Shown here: positions 1-5,419 of the stretch, piece by piece
Position numbering within the stretch: the first letter of the stretch is position 1
Layout: each line of letters begins with the position of its first letter
Source of the DNA: Candidatus Thorarchaeota archaeon
GTDB lineage: Archaea; Asgardarchaeota; Thorarchaeia; Thorarchaeales; Thorarchaeaceae
Length of the DNA stretch: 5,759 nt
NCBI GenBank assembly: GCA_030642465.1
Contig: DAOWNS010000127.1
Span: forward strand, 1-5,759
Direction: 5' to 3'
Made by a program: the position numbers and the translations under genes
The notes under the pieces: generated by a model
What the model saw: the letters and a program-made list of their open reading frames with translations, nothing else
Database searches by the model: none
What the model was told of the DNA's origin: nothing

Positions 1-688
1 GCTCTGTGTTTTCTATGTTGATGTCATACTTGTTGATTATCACTCCGGATTTCACGTTGAAGCGCTGCAGCAAAGATAGAATGCGTTTCATATCGTGAAC
101 GCCGCTAAGTGTGGGCTCAGTTACGACAACCCCCATGGTGAGTCCAGTGACCGTTGCAATTACGGGGCATCCAATTCCCGGAGAACCATCAATAAGGACT
201 CTCTCCTTTCCAGCGGCTGACGCGAGCTTTATGCCAAGCTGTCTCACATCTGTGACTAGCTTTCCTGAGTTGCCTTCACCAGGCAGCAGTTTTGCATGAG
301 CCATGGGTCCGAAGCGCGTGGTTGACTCGAATAGATGTCCAGACACGCGGTCATTCATCTCTATCGCATGCTCAGGACATACAAAGGCGCAGACACTACA
401 GCCCTCACATGCCATTCGATCAATCTCTGGAGGGTGTGCAGCCTCAAAGCGGCAATGCTCCGAACAGAGCCCACATTCAGTACATAGTTCCGGATCTATG
501 TGGGCGACTTTGGAGCCGACAAAATCCGTTTTCGTAATAATCTCTGGATGAAGGAGAATATGTAGATCGGGCGCATCGACATCGCAGTCCGCAAGTACTA
601 GGTTGCCTGCAATGGCTGCGAAAGCAGCAGCTATCGTTGTCTTTCCCGTGCCGCCCTTCCCACTTACAATGGCAATCTCAACGACCAT
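1..688 (-). CDS. MinD-family P-loop ATPase with inserted 2x[4Fe-4S] ferredoxin domain (second copy, 3' end off window)
   Basis: Cytoplasmic MinD/Mrp-type ATPase of the class with a ferredoxin inserted after the first ATPase segment. My translation gives 229 codons from ATG at 688, and the gene continues past base 1. A deviant Walker A, GKGGTGKTT, lies at residues 10-18 with the signature Lys at 11. DCDVDAPD follows at 34-41. The insert has two cluster motifs: C69-C72-C75-C79, and C94-C97-C100-C104 followed by Pro. The switch region DGSPG is at 167-171. The start is set by GGAGG nine bases upstream. It begins one base after the stop of its paralogue, so the two are surely co-transcribed and may act as a pair. 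In known relatives ATP hydrolysis is thought to drive electron or cluster transfer to a partner. The substrate here is unknown; I infer one of the NifX-like neighbours. Confidence 0.93.
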   Translation of the reverse strand, partial: MVVEIAIVSGKGGTGKTTIAAAFAAIAGNLVLADCDVDAPDLHILLHPEIITKTDFVGSKVAHIDPELCTECGLCSEHCRFEAAHPPEIDRMACEGCSVCAFVCPEHAIEMNDRVSGHLFESTTRFGPMAHAKLLPGEGNSGKLVTDVRQLGIKLASAAGKERVLIDGSPGIGCPVIATVTGLTMGVVVTEPTLSGVHDMKRILSLLQRFNVKSGVIINKYDINIENTE

Positions 689-689
689 C

Positions 690-1535
690 CTAGATCGCCT
701 CCTTAATCTCTTCGAATACGGCCCTGAATTTCTCTGACCATTCGGGCATCTCCAGAACAAAAGGTACTCCTCTGGAGTACAACTCGGCAATCTTCCTGTC
801 AAAGGGAATCTCGAGAAGTATTGGTATGTTTTGTTCTGCACAGTATTCGCGAACCTTGTCGTCGCCAATGCCAGCTCTATTCACTATCAAACCGTAAGGA
901 ATTCCCAGTTTCTGGATCACATCGACAGTCATTGCCAAATCGTGAAGTCCGAAAGGCGTTGGCTCTGTAACGAGAATCAAGTAGTCGCTCTCCCTCATGA
1001 CCTCAATCACAGGACAGGCAGTTCCTGGTGGAGCATCTAGGATATTGATAGCCTTTGGATCTATCTCATTCTTCACCGCCTTGATCAAAGTGGTAGCGAT
1101 GGGTTCTCCCACCTTTAAGGCGCCGTAGACCAACCTAATCTCGCCAACGTCAGCTGAGTGTACCTCACCGACCTGCCTTCCGACTTCGGTGATAGCCTTC
1201 TCAGGGCAAACAAGTGTACAGCCACCACAAGAATGGCAGAGTTCCTCATAGACAAGAACATCCGTTTTCCCCACAAAAAGCGCATTGAACTCACAGAATT
1301 CAGCACATTTTCCACATAATGTGCACTTCTCAGAGTCAATTACTGGCGTCGGAGATAGTACGGGAACTGATTCGATATTTGCAGGATGAAGCAGAGTATG
1401 CGCATTCGGTTCCTCAACATCACAATCAAGCAGCCTTGCACTTCCGATTGAAAGAGCAAGATTTACTGCCACGGTGGTCTTACCTGTACCACCCTTTCCA
1501 CTAGCCACTGCAACAATCAACAGGCACTTCTCCAC
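690..1535 (-). CDS. MinD-family P-loop ATPase with inserted 2x[4Fe-4S] ferredoxin domain (first copy)
   Basis: Complete paralogue of the gene that follows it. Counting from GTG 1535 (281 residues), the deviant Walker A GKGGTGKTT is at 13-21 and LLDCDVEEP at 35-43. The ferredoxin insert has C71-C74-C77-C81 and C100-C103-C106-C110 followed by Pro. Switch DAPPG is at 167-171 and the VTEPT strand at 189-193. This fits the family of soluble MinD ATPases with an inserted ferredoxin, expected to bind two [4Fe-4S] clusters and dimerise on ATP. The start is uncertain. GTG 1535 has no Shine-Dalgarno upstream. TTG 1520 would give a protein beginning IVAVASGKGG, more usual for the family, and has GGAG nine bases upstream at 1530-1533. 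It follows the second NifX-like gene by 14 nt. Its partner is inferred to be a NifX-like protein of the same operon. Confidence 0.94.
   Translation of the reverse strand: MEKCLLIVAVASGKGGTGKTTVAVNLALSIGSARLLDCDVEEPNAHTLLHPANIESVPVLSPTPVIDSEKCTLCGKCAEFCEFNALFVGKTDVLVYEELCHSCGGCTLVCPEKAITEVGRQVGEVHSADVGEIRLVYGALKVGEPIATTLIKAVKNEIDPKAINILDAPPGTACPVIEVMRESDYLILVTEPTPFGLHDLAMTVDVIQKLGIPYGLIVNRAGIGDDKVREYCAEQNIPILLEIPFDRKIAELYSRGVPFVLEMPEWSEKFRAVFEEIKEAI
698..702 (-). promoter_or_regulatory. Shine-Dalgarno site of the second MinD-ferredoxin gene
   Basis: The minus strand reads GGAGGCGATC here, one base off the full complement of the archaeal 16S 3' end. GGAGG ends nine bases before ATG 688. The site lies inside the last codons of the upstream gene, so translation of the two ATPases is probably coupled. 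Confidence 0.8.
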
Positions 1536-1549
1536 ATTTTGATTGCTGT

Positions 1550-1918
1550 CTATTTGTGCTGTGCGTCTTCACAGCCTTCTGTGAGATCTTCAAGCTCTCG
1601 CTTGACAAAGGAGGCTACGACGTCATCTACTGAGTAGCTGTTTGCCTTGAGGACAGCAATATTCTGACTCTCGAAGCTTCTGATTCCTCGGGGACCCATC
1701 CCGCTCACGATAAGGACATTAGGATTGTAGCGCAGCACATTGTCGTGCGCATGTCCTCTACCGCCTGAGTGTTCGCTAGTACTGGCGTGAACCGTTTTAG
1801 CAGAAACTGAACCATCGTCGTTCAAATCAAATACCGTGAAATATCGAGCACGACCGAAATGTTCAGCAATCACTTTTCCTTCTGAATCATCAGTTGGGAT
1901 TAAGACTTTACTTGTCAT
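1550..1918 (-). CDS. NifX/NifB-like (dinitrogenase Fe-Mo cofactor biosynthesis domain) protein with His-containing loop
   Basis: A 122-residue single-domain protein of the dinitrogenase iron-molybdenum cofactor family (RNase H-like fold), which contains NifX, the NifB C-terminal domain and the metal-cluster orange protein. The N-terminus has IPTDDSEG (7-14) and then HFGRARYF (20-27), the family hallmark. The loop at 50-59, HSGGRGHAHD, carries three His that could bind metal. GMGPRGIRSF (73-82) and a terminal LTEGCEDAQHK (112-122) also match archaeal members. I chose ATG 1918: it has AGGTGG five bases upstream. A GTG at 1927 would add MVE but overlaps that ribosome site. Two bases separate it from the upstream stop. 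Cluster carrier or cofactor-binding partner of the MinD-ferredoxin ATPases is inferred from context. Nitrogen fixation is not implied, since no nif structural genes are visible. Confidence 0.92.
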   Translation of the reverse strand: MTSKVLIPTDDSEGKVIAEHFGRARYFTVFDLNDDGSVSAKTVHASTSEHSGGRGHAHDNVLRYNPNVLIVSGMGPRGIRSFESQNIAVLKANSYSVDDVVASFVKRELEDLTEGCEDAQHK

Positions 1919-1920
1919 TT

Positions 1921-2403
1921 CTACCACCTACCGCGACCTCCACCGCCGCCACGTCCTCCGCCACCGCGTCCACGTCCGCCACCTCGTCCCATACCACCAC
2001 CACGGCCCATACCGCCACCCATACCGCCGCCCATTCCAGCTCCATAGCCCTTTTGCGTCGGTCCGGGAGTAGCAAGCTTGGTCAGTGATCCCTGCTTGAA
2101 GCTCTCAATAGCATCCTTAACTGTACCTGAAACGCCAGTCATGATTTCAATGCCAGCATTTTGAAGTGCAGGATAGGCGTTTGGGCCAACGCTACCAGTA
2201 AGCACAGCTTCCACACCCATCGATGAAACCGTCTGTGCGGCTTGGATACCGGCGCCGCCAGAGGCACTCATGGCCGAGTTAGAGATAGCCTCGAATTGCA
2301 TGGTTTCTGAGTCGGCGATGATGAAGTAAGCGCATCTGCCAAACCGAGGATCGATAAGAGCAGATAGGTCGTTACCTTGAGAAGTTACACAAATTTTCGT
2401 CAT
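1921..2403 (-). CDS. NifX/NifB-like domain protein with Gly/Arg/Met-rich C-terminal tail
   Basis: First gene of the minus-strand cassette, 160 residues. Residues 1-115 are a dinitrogenase iron-molybdenum cofactor domain. ICVTSQG is at 4-10, DPRFGRCAYF (18-27) is the family hallmark, NSAMSASGGAGI is at 42-53, and LTGSVGPNAYPAL (68-80) forms the second conserved half. GIEIMTG (84-90) leads into the last helix. Residues 119-160 are a low-complexity tail of Gly with Met and Arg ending in Trp, containing many RGG and GRG steps. ATG 2403 has AGGGTG six bases upstream (2410-2415). The protein differs from its downstream paralogue in lacking the His loop and in carrying a Cys at 24 (and 5). It is probably the metal- or cluster-binding partner of the ATPases, by analogy with the orange protein loci of sulfate reducers. 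The bound metal cannot be read from sequence. Confidence 0.92.
   Translation of the reverse strand: MTKICVTSQGNDLSALIDPRFGRCAYFIIADSETMQFEAISNSAMSASGGAGIQAAQTVSSMGVEAVLTGSVGPNAYPALQNAGIEIMTGVSGTVKDAIESFKQGSLTKLATPGPTQKGYGAGMGGGMGGGMGRGGGMGRGGGRGRGGGGRGGGGGRGRW
1924..1929 (-). promoter_or_regulatory. Shine-Dalgarno site deciding ATG 1918
   Basis: The minus strand reads AGGTGG and then TAGAA before ATG 1918, a five-base gap. The site lies in the last codons of the upstream gene's Gly/Arg tail. It favours ATG 1918 over the in-frame GTG at 1927, which overlaps it. Confidence 0.7.
1924..2043 (-). repeat. Low-complexity GGGM/RGG-coding tract
   Basis: About 40 codons of Gly, Arg and Met (residues 121-160 of the first NifX-like protein), built from GGGM, GRGGGM and RGRGGGG steps. 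The + strand is correspondingly rich in CC(A/G)CC. Such tracts change length easily by slippage, so the tail length may vary between strains. Confidence 0.8.
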
Positions 2404-2420
2404 TTTTTACACCCTGTATA

Positions 2421-2436
2421 ATGAATCAGGATTCAT
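2421..2436. promoter_or_regulatory. Palindromic operator, copy 1 (perfect)
   Basis: A perfect 16-bp inverted repeat, ATGAATC-AG-GATTCAT. It sits over the predicted transcription start of the NifX/MinD-ferredoxin operon, 18-33 bp before its first ATG. The size and symmetry fit a dimeric helix-turn-helix repressor. The regulator is not in the window. Confidence 0.7.
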
Positions 2437-2444
2437 ACTAGATA

Positions 2445-2460
2445 GTGAATCTGGATTCAT
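2445..2460. promoter_or_regulatory. Palindromic operator, copy 2 (outer pair imperfect)
   Basis: GTGAATC-TG-GATTCAT, differing from copy 1 in one outer base and one spacer base. The inner 14 bp, TGAATC-N2-GATTCA, is fully symmetric. Its centre is 24 bp from that of copy 1, and it overlaps the predicted minus-strand TATA box. Two matched sites in one promoter make chance unlikely. Confidence 0.7.
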
Positions 2461-2464
2461 AAAA
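2457..2464 (-). promoter_or_regulatory. Putative TATA box of the NifX/MinD-ferredoxin operon
   Basis: The minus strand reads TTTTATGA. A start about 27 bp downstream falls near 2434, giving a leader of about 30 nt that contains the AGGGTG ribosome site. The box overlaps operator copy 2, so a bound repressor would block TBP. A weaker TATA-like TTATAC nearer the gene would place the start inside the coding region. Confidence 0.45.
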
Positions 2465-2541
2465 ACCCATCGGTATGGAACGAAAGAAGGGCGTGGTTTG
2501 TAAAGAAAGGAGAATGGCGTTGGAGGCGTTAGAGTGATGGA

Positions 2542-2549
2542 TTTATCAT
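2542..2549 (+). promoter_or_regulatory. Putative TATA box of the YchF-like GTPase gene
   Basis: TTTATCAT lies 44-51 bp before ATG 2593, preceded by a purine-rich stretch that could serve as BRE. The predicted start is near 2573, giving a leader of about 20 nt with a weak GTGA-type ribosome site at 2584-2587. It lies over 80 bp from the twin operators, so those probably control only the minus-strand operon. Confidence 0.4.
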
Positions 2550-2592
2550 GTAGGATGAGCAATCTAGCGATGTACTAGGGAAGTGAGTCACG

Positions 2593-3810
2593 ATGGGATT
2601 TAGTGTTGGTATAGTTGGCAAGCCCTCATGCGGAAAAACATCTTTCACAAATGCTGCTTGTATGACCGATTTCAAGGTAGGGAGTTATCCATTCACAACT
2701 ATCGAGGCTAATGTAGGTGTGACCCATGTCCGAACGCAGTGTGCATGTCGAGACTTCGATGTGACAGATAACCCACAGAACTCGATCTGTATTGATGGCA
2801 TCAGGCTTGTTCCCATTAAGATGATTGACGTGCCGGGTTTAGTACCAGGCGCTCATGAGGGGAGGGGAATGGGCAATCAGTTTCTGGACGACCTTAGACA
2901 GGCAGATGTTCTGATTCATATTGTTGACGCTAGCGGGGCTTTGGACGCCGAGGGCCAAGAGATGGATGCAGGCAGTCACGACCCCGTTGAAGACGTGAAG
3001 TTCTTGGAGGAAGAAATCACAGCCTGGATACTTGCCATTGTTCAGAAAGACTGGAAAAGAATTGTTGGGCGGGTTAGAGCTGAAGGAGCTAAACTCGATG
3101 AGTTGCTTCTGGAGAAACTCTCGGGGCTCAAGATATCCAGAGGACACATACTCAAGGCAGTTCGGGACTCAGAACTGAAGGCTGAATCCGCGGATAAATG
3201 GACTGAAGAAGAAATAATGAAATTCGTAAAGATTTTGCAGAGGATAGCAAAGCCGATAATCATCGCGGCCAACAAGATTGACAAGTCCACTTCTGAAGAG
3301 AACTTCAAGCGCCTTCAGGAAACCTTTCCCGAGCTACTGGTCGTCCCCGTGAGCGCTCTGGCTGAAAAAGCGCTCAAGGATTTGGACAAGAAAGGAGTAA
3401 TCCGTTACATCCCCGGGGATGATGATTTCAAGATAGCGAAAGCCGATGTGCTCAAGGAGGCGGAGCTTGCTCAGCTGGAGAAGATACGGGTGGAGATTCT
3501 CAAAAAGCATGGAGGCACTGGTGTACAGAACCTGTTGAACAAAGCCGTTTTCGATTTCCTTGATATGATAACTGTCTACCCAGTACATGATGCTAATGCC
3601 CTTGCGGATAGCGATGGAAACGTCTTACCAGATGTCTTTCTGGTGCCAAATGGAATAACAGCCAAGGAATTCGCTGGCGTCATCCATACAGATCTAATGG
3701 ACAGCTTCATACATGCCATCGATGCAAGGACAAAGATGCGAATTAGTGACAAACATATTCTCAAGGATCGTGACATCATCAAGATCGTGAGCGCAAAGGG
3801 CTCAAAATAA
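2593..3810 (+). CDS. ychF: Archaeal YchF/Obg-like GTPase with C-terminal TGS domain
   Basis: Translation-associated P-loop NTPase of the Obg/YchF group, 405 residues, the usual length for the archaeal branch. G1 is GKPSCGKTS (9-17). G2 is in FTTIEAN (34-40), G3 is DVPG (79-82), and the family stretch PGAHEGRGMGNQFLDDLRQ is at 85-103. G4 is NKID (227-230) and G5 is SAL (254-256). A helical insertion fills about 130-215. The TGS domain (about 325-402) includes PVHDANALAD, DVFLVPNG and a final DIIKIVS. The intact NKxD predicts guanine specificity, unlike bacterial YchF and human OLA1, where it is altered and ATP is preferred. Cysteines at 50, 52 and 66 could form part of a metal or redox site. 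Expected role: binding ribosomes in translation or its stress control. It is monocistronic, and its stop is 14 nt from a convergent gene. Confidence 0.95.
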   Translation: MGFSVGIVGKPSCGKTSFTNAACMTDFKVGSYPFTTIEANVGVTHVRTQCACRDFDVTDNPQNSICIDGIRLVPIKMIDVPGLVPGAHEGRGMGNQFLDDLRQADVLIHIVDASGALDAEGQEMDAGSHDPVEDVKFLEEEITAWILAIVQKDWKRIVGRVRAEGAKLDELLLEKLSGLKISRGHILKAVRDSELKAESADKWTEEEIMKFVKILQRIAKPIIIAANKIDKSTSEENFKRLQETFPELLVVPVSALAEKALKDLDKKGVIRYIPGDDDFKIAKADVLKEAELAQLEKIRVEILKKHGGTGVQNLLNKAVFDFLDMITVYPVHDANALADSDGNVLPDVFLVPNGITAKEFAGVIHTDLMDSFIHAIDARTKMRISDKHILKDRDIIKIVSAKGSK

Positions 3811-3824
3811 GACGATTTCGGTGG

Positions 3825-4361
3825 CTAGCTCAATTGATCTCCCAATGTCCAATACTTGCCTATCAGTGGTAGATAGGTGAAAAGGTGCGCCTTCGCGGGA
3901 TCCAGATGTCCGTTCTCTCCCAGTACTGATTCGTCTATATGTACCGCAACAACTTCGGCAATGAACAAATCATGAGAGCCAAGGCCAACTATCTGCGTTG
4001 TTTTGCATTCTATGTTGATTGGACACTCCTCTATCATTGGCGATGTTACTTTGGATGCCTTTGCAGCTGTGAATCCACACTCTGCGAACTTATCGAAGTC
4101 ACGACCTGATTTTGTGCCGGAGAATTCTGTTGCCTCTATCTGGCTAGCTGAAGGTATGTTTAGAACGAAGTCACCAGCTTCTTGCACCATCTTGTGGCTG
4201 TAACGATTTGGCCTTATGCCAACTGCAATTGTAGGTGGTTTGCTACATACATTGGCAGCCCAAGAGAGTGTGATTATGTTGGGCTTTTTCGTCCCCGTTA
4301 CACTGAGAAGGACCACAGGACAAGGAATTAACGCCGTGGAAGGCTTGAACTCGCGCTTCAT
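3825..4361 (-). CDS. Flavin reductase-like FMN-binding protein (flavoredoxin type)
   Basis: A 178-residue cytoplasmic protein of the flavin reductase-like/flavoredoxin family, an FMN-binding split barrel that usually dimerises. CPVVLLSVTG (14-23), PNIITLSWAANVCSKPP (27-43), AVGIRPNRYSH (46-56) and DFVLNIPS (64-71) are the ordered flavin-binding strands and loops of the family. ATEFSGTKSGRDFDKF (77-92) is another family block, and ECPINIECK (112-120) and SHDLFIAEV (129-137) complete the barrel. Members pass electrons from NAD(P)H or ferredoxin to flavin or act as electron carriers; the partner here is unknown. ATG 4361 has no Shine-Dalgarno site, and a TATA-like box lies about 27 bp upstream, so the mRNA is probably leaderless. 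It is divergent from serA across 99 bp and convergent with the GTPase gene. It is not part of the NifX cassette, though both suggest an iron-sulfur- and flavin-rich anaerobic metabolism. Confidence 0.9.
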   Translation of the reverse strand: MKREFKPSTALIPCPVVLLSVTGTKKPNIITLSWAANVCSKPPTIAVGIRPNRYSHKMVQEAGDFVLNIPSASQIEATEFSGTKSGRDFDKFAECGFTAAKASKVTSPMIEECPINIECKTTQIVGLGSHDLFIAEVVAVHIDESVLGENGHLDPAKAHLFTYLPLIGKYWTLGDQLS

Positions 4362-4383
4362 GAGTATTGAAACTGTAACTCTA

Positions 4384-4391
4384 CTTAAGAA
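4384..4391 (-). promoter_or_regulatory. Putative TATA box of the flavin reductase-like gene
   Basis: The minus strand reads TTCTTAAG. It is centred about 27 bp from the A of ATG 4361, the distance expected if transcription starts at the start codon. This agrees with the missing ribosome site. Confidence 0.4.
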
Positions 4392-4409
4392 AATGTTGGA
4401 GTCGTCAAG

Positions 4410-4417
4410 TTTAAGAT
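4410..4417 (+). promoter_or_regulatory. Putative TATA box of serA
   Basis: TTTAAGAT lies 44-51 bp before the first ATG, which predicts a start near 4440 and a leader of about 20 nt. It sits at the centre of an imperfect inverted pair, GTCGTC (4401-4406) and GATGAC (4415-4420), which could be an operator half-site pair or chance. Confidence 0.4.
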
Positions 4418-4451
4418 GACAATGGTTTGACTTGGCGCGTCGTCAAATTGA

Positions 4452-4456
4452 GAGGT
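4452..4456 (+). promoter_or_regulatory. Shine-Dalgarno site of serA
   Basis: GAGGT matches the archaeal anti-Shine-Dalgarno. It is four bases from ATG 4461 and seven from the adjacent in-frame ATG 4464, which favours the second. Confidence 0.6.
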
Positions 4457-4460
4457 TTTA

Positions 4461-5381
4461 ATGATGGCTAGAATACTTATTGCAGATGCATTAGCGGAAT
4501 CAGCTGTGCAAAAAATGAAAGATGCAGGTCTTGAGATTGTTCTCAGAGACAAGGAAAAAGATGGCCCTATTGAGGAGCAAATCAAAGGGTTTGATTGTGT
4601 TGTTATCCGAAGTGCCACAAAGATGACAAAGGATGTCATAGCCGCTGCTGACAATCTGAAACTGATTGTTCGAGCTGGGGTTGGCCTGGACAATGTGGAC
4701 CAGGAAGCTGCCAAGACGCACGGAGTGAAGGTGATGAACACACCAGAGGCTCCATCCGTGTCTGTGGCTGAGATGGTCTTTGCTCTGATGTTCGCTCTTG
4801 CTAGGAAGGTTCCCGTCGCGGACAGCTCCATGAAGGATGAGAGATGGGAGAAGAAGAAGCTCAAGGGTACCGAACTCTGGCAGAAGAAGCTCGGAGTGAT
4901 TGGTTTCGGACGGATCGGTAAGGAGATTATCAAACGCGGCAAAGCCTTCGACATGGAAGTCATGATTGTCAAAAAGGATAGGCCAGGCAGAGAGGAGGAG
5001 GCAAAGAAACTGGGCGCTATACAGGTAGAGCTTGACGTAATGATTGAGCAAGCAGACTATCTTACAATGAATGTGCCCATGTCACCGGAAACCAAGGGTA
5101 TGATTGGTGATGACCAGTTCAAGCGCATGAAGAAGACTGCGTATGTGATAAACACAGCTCGTGGAGGTGTCGTTGACGAAGCGGCGCTCCTAAGAGCGCT
5201 TGACGAGGGTTTGATAGCTGGCGCTGCTCTTGATGTTTACACTGCTGAACCGCCAACCGACTGGAAACTAGTGAAACATCCGAAATTAATTGCGACGCCA
5301 CACCTCGCGTCGTCCACTAAAGAGGCGCAAGTAAGGGTCGGCGAGCTAACCGCTGACAAGGTCATTAACGAGTTCAAGTAA
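4461..5381 (+). CDS. serA: D-3-phosphoglycerate dehydrogenase, short form without ACT domain
   Basis: Oxidises 3-phosphoglycerate to 3-phosphohydroxypyruvate, the first step of serine synthesis, in the cytoplasm. It has 306 residues and ends right after the catalytic fold, so the regulatory ACT domain of longer SerA proteins is absent, as in many archaea. RAGVGLDNVD (71-80) and the PEAPSVSVAEM helix (95-105) form the substrate lobe. GFGRIG (148-153) is the Rossmann loop. The catalytic triad is Arg 234 in NTARGG, Glu 263 in AEPP and His 281 in PHLASST. The residue after the second Rossmann strand, normally an NAD-selecting Asp, appears to be Lys 171. GAGGT (4452-4456) lies four bases from ATG 4461 and seven from ATG 4464. 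The second ATG (MARILIAD) is therefore the likelier start, and the first is kept as the outer bound. A related 2-hydroxyacid dehydrogenase role is possible but less likely. Confidence 0.92.
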   Translation: MMARILIADALAESAVQKMKDAGLEIVLRDKEKDGPIEEQIKGFDCVVIRSATKMTKDVIAAADNLKLIVRAGVGLDNVDQEAAKTHGVKVMNTPEAPSVSVAEMVFALMFALARKVPVADSSMKDERWEKKKLKGTELWQKKLGVIGFGRIGKEIIKRGKAFDMEVMIVKKDRPGREEEAKKLGAIQVELDVMIEQADYLTMNVPMSPETKGMIGDDQFKRMKKTAYVINTARGGVVDEAALLRALDEGLIAGAALDVYTAEPPTDWKLVKHPKLIATPHLASSTKEAQVRVGELTADKVINEFK

Positions 5382-5397
5382 GTTGCATCGCTAACTC

Positions 5398-5405
5398 TTT
5401 AAGCG
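5398..5405 (+). promoter_or_regulatory. Putative TATA box ahead of the structured RNA element
   Basis: TTTAAGCG lies 17 bp after the serA stop. A start about 25-27 bp from it falls around 5420-5428, at the 5' edge of the folded element. It could drive a small RNA, or an rpl15e mRNA with a long structured leader. Confidence 0.35.
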
Positions 5406-5419
5406 AATATCAATGGACA

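Noticed and set aside
111..551. Three + strand ORFs opposite the second MinD-ferredoxin gene
   Set aside because: They are antisense shadows. The minus strand reads continuously through the Walker A, eight-Cys ferredoxin and DGSPG motifs.
1836..2088. Overlapping + strand ORFs rich in His/Arg or Thr/Ala near the NifX-like genes
   Set aside because: Their composition is the antisense of the Gly/Arg tail tract, and no recognisable domain is present.
2515..2530. GGCGTT repeated with a 10-bp period upstream of the GTPase gene
   Set aside because: Only two short copies without symmetry or a clear relation to the promoter, so chance is a sufficient explanation.
2474..2578. A 34-codon + strand ORF in the intergenic region before the GTPase gene
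   Set aside because: It runs through the predicted promoter of the GTPase gene, has no ribosome site, and its product looks random.
3803..3824. A terminator between the convergent GTPase and flavin protein genes
   Set aside because: Only a short T-rich run (TTATTTT, minus strand, 3802-3808) and no stable hairpin. With 14 nt between stops, I cannot support a defined terminator.
4385..5051. Two long minus-strand ORFs opposite serA
   Set aside because: The plus strand encodes an intact dehydrogenase with its full catalytic triad. The antisense products are Ser/Leu-rich and resemble nothing.
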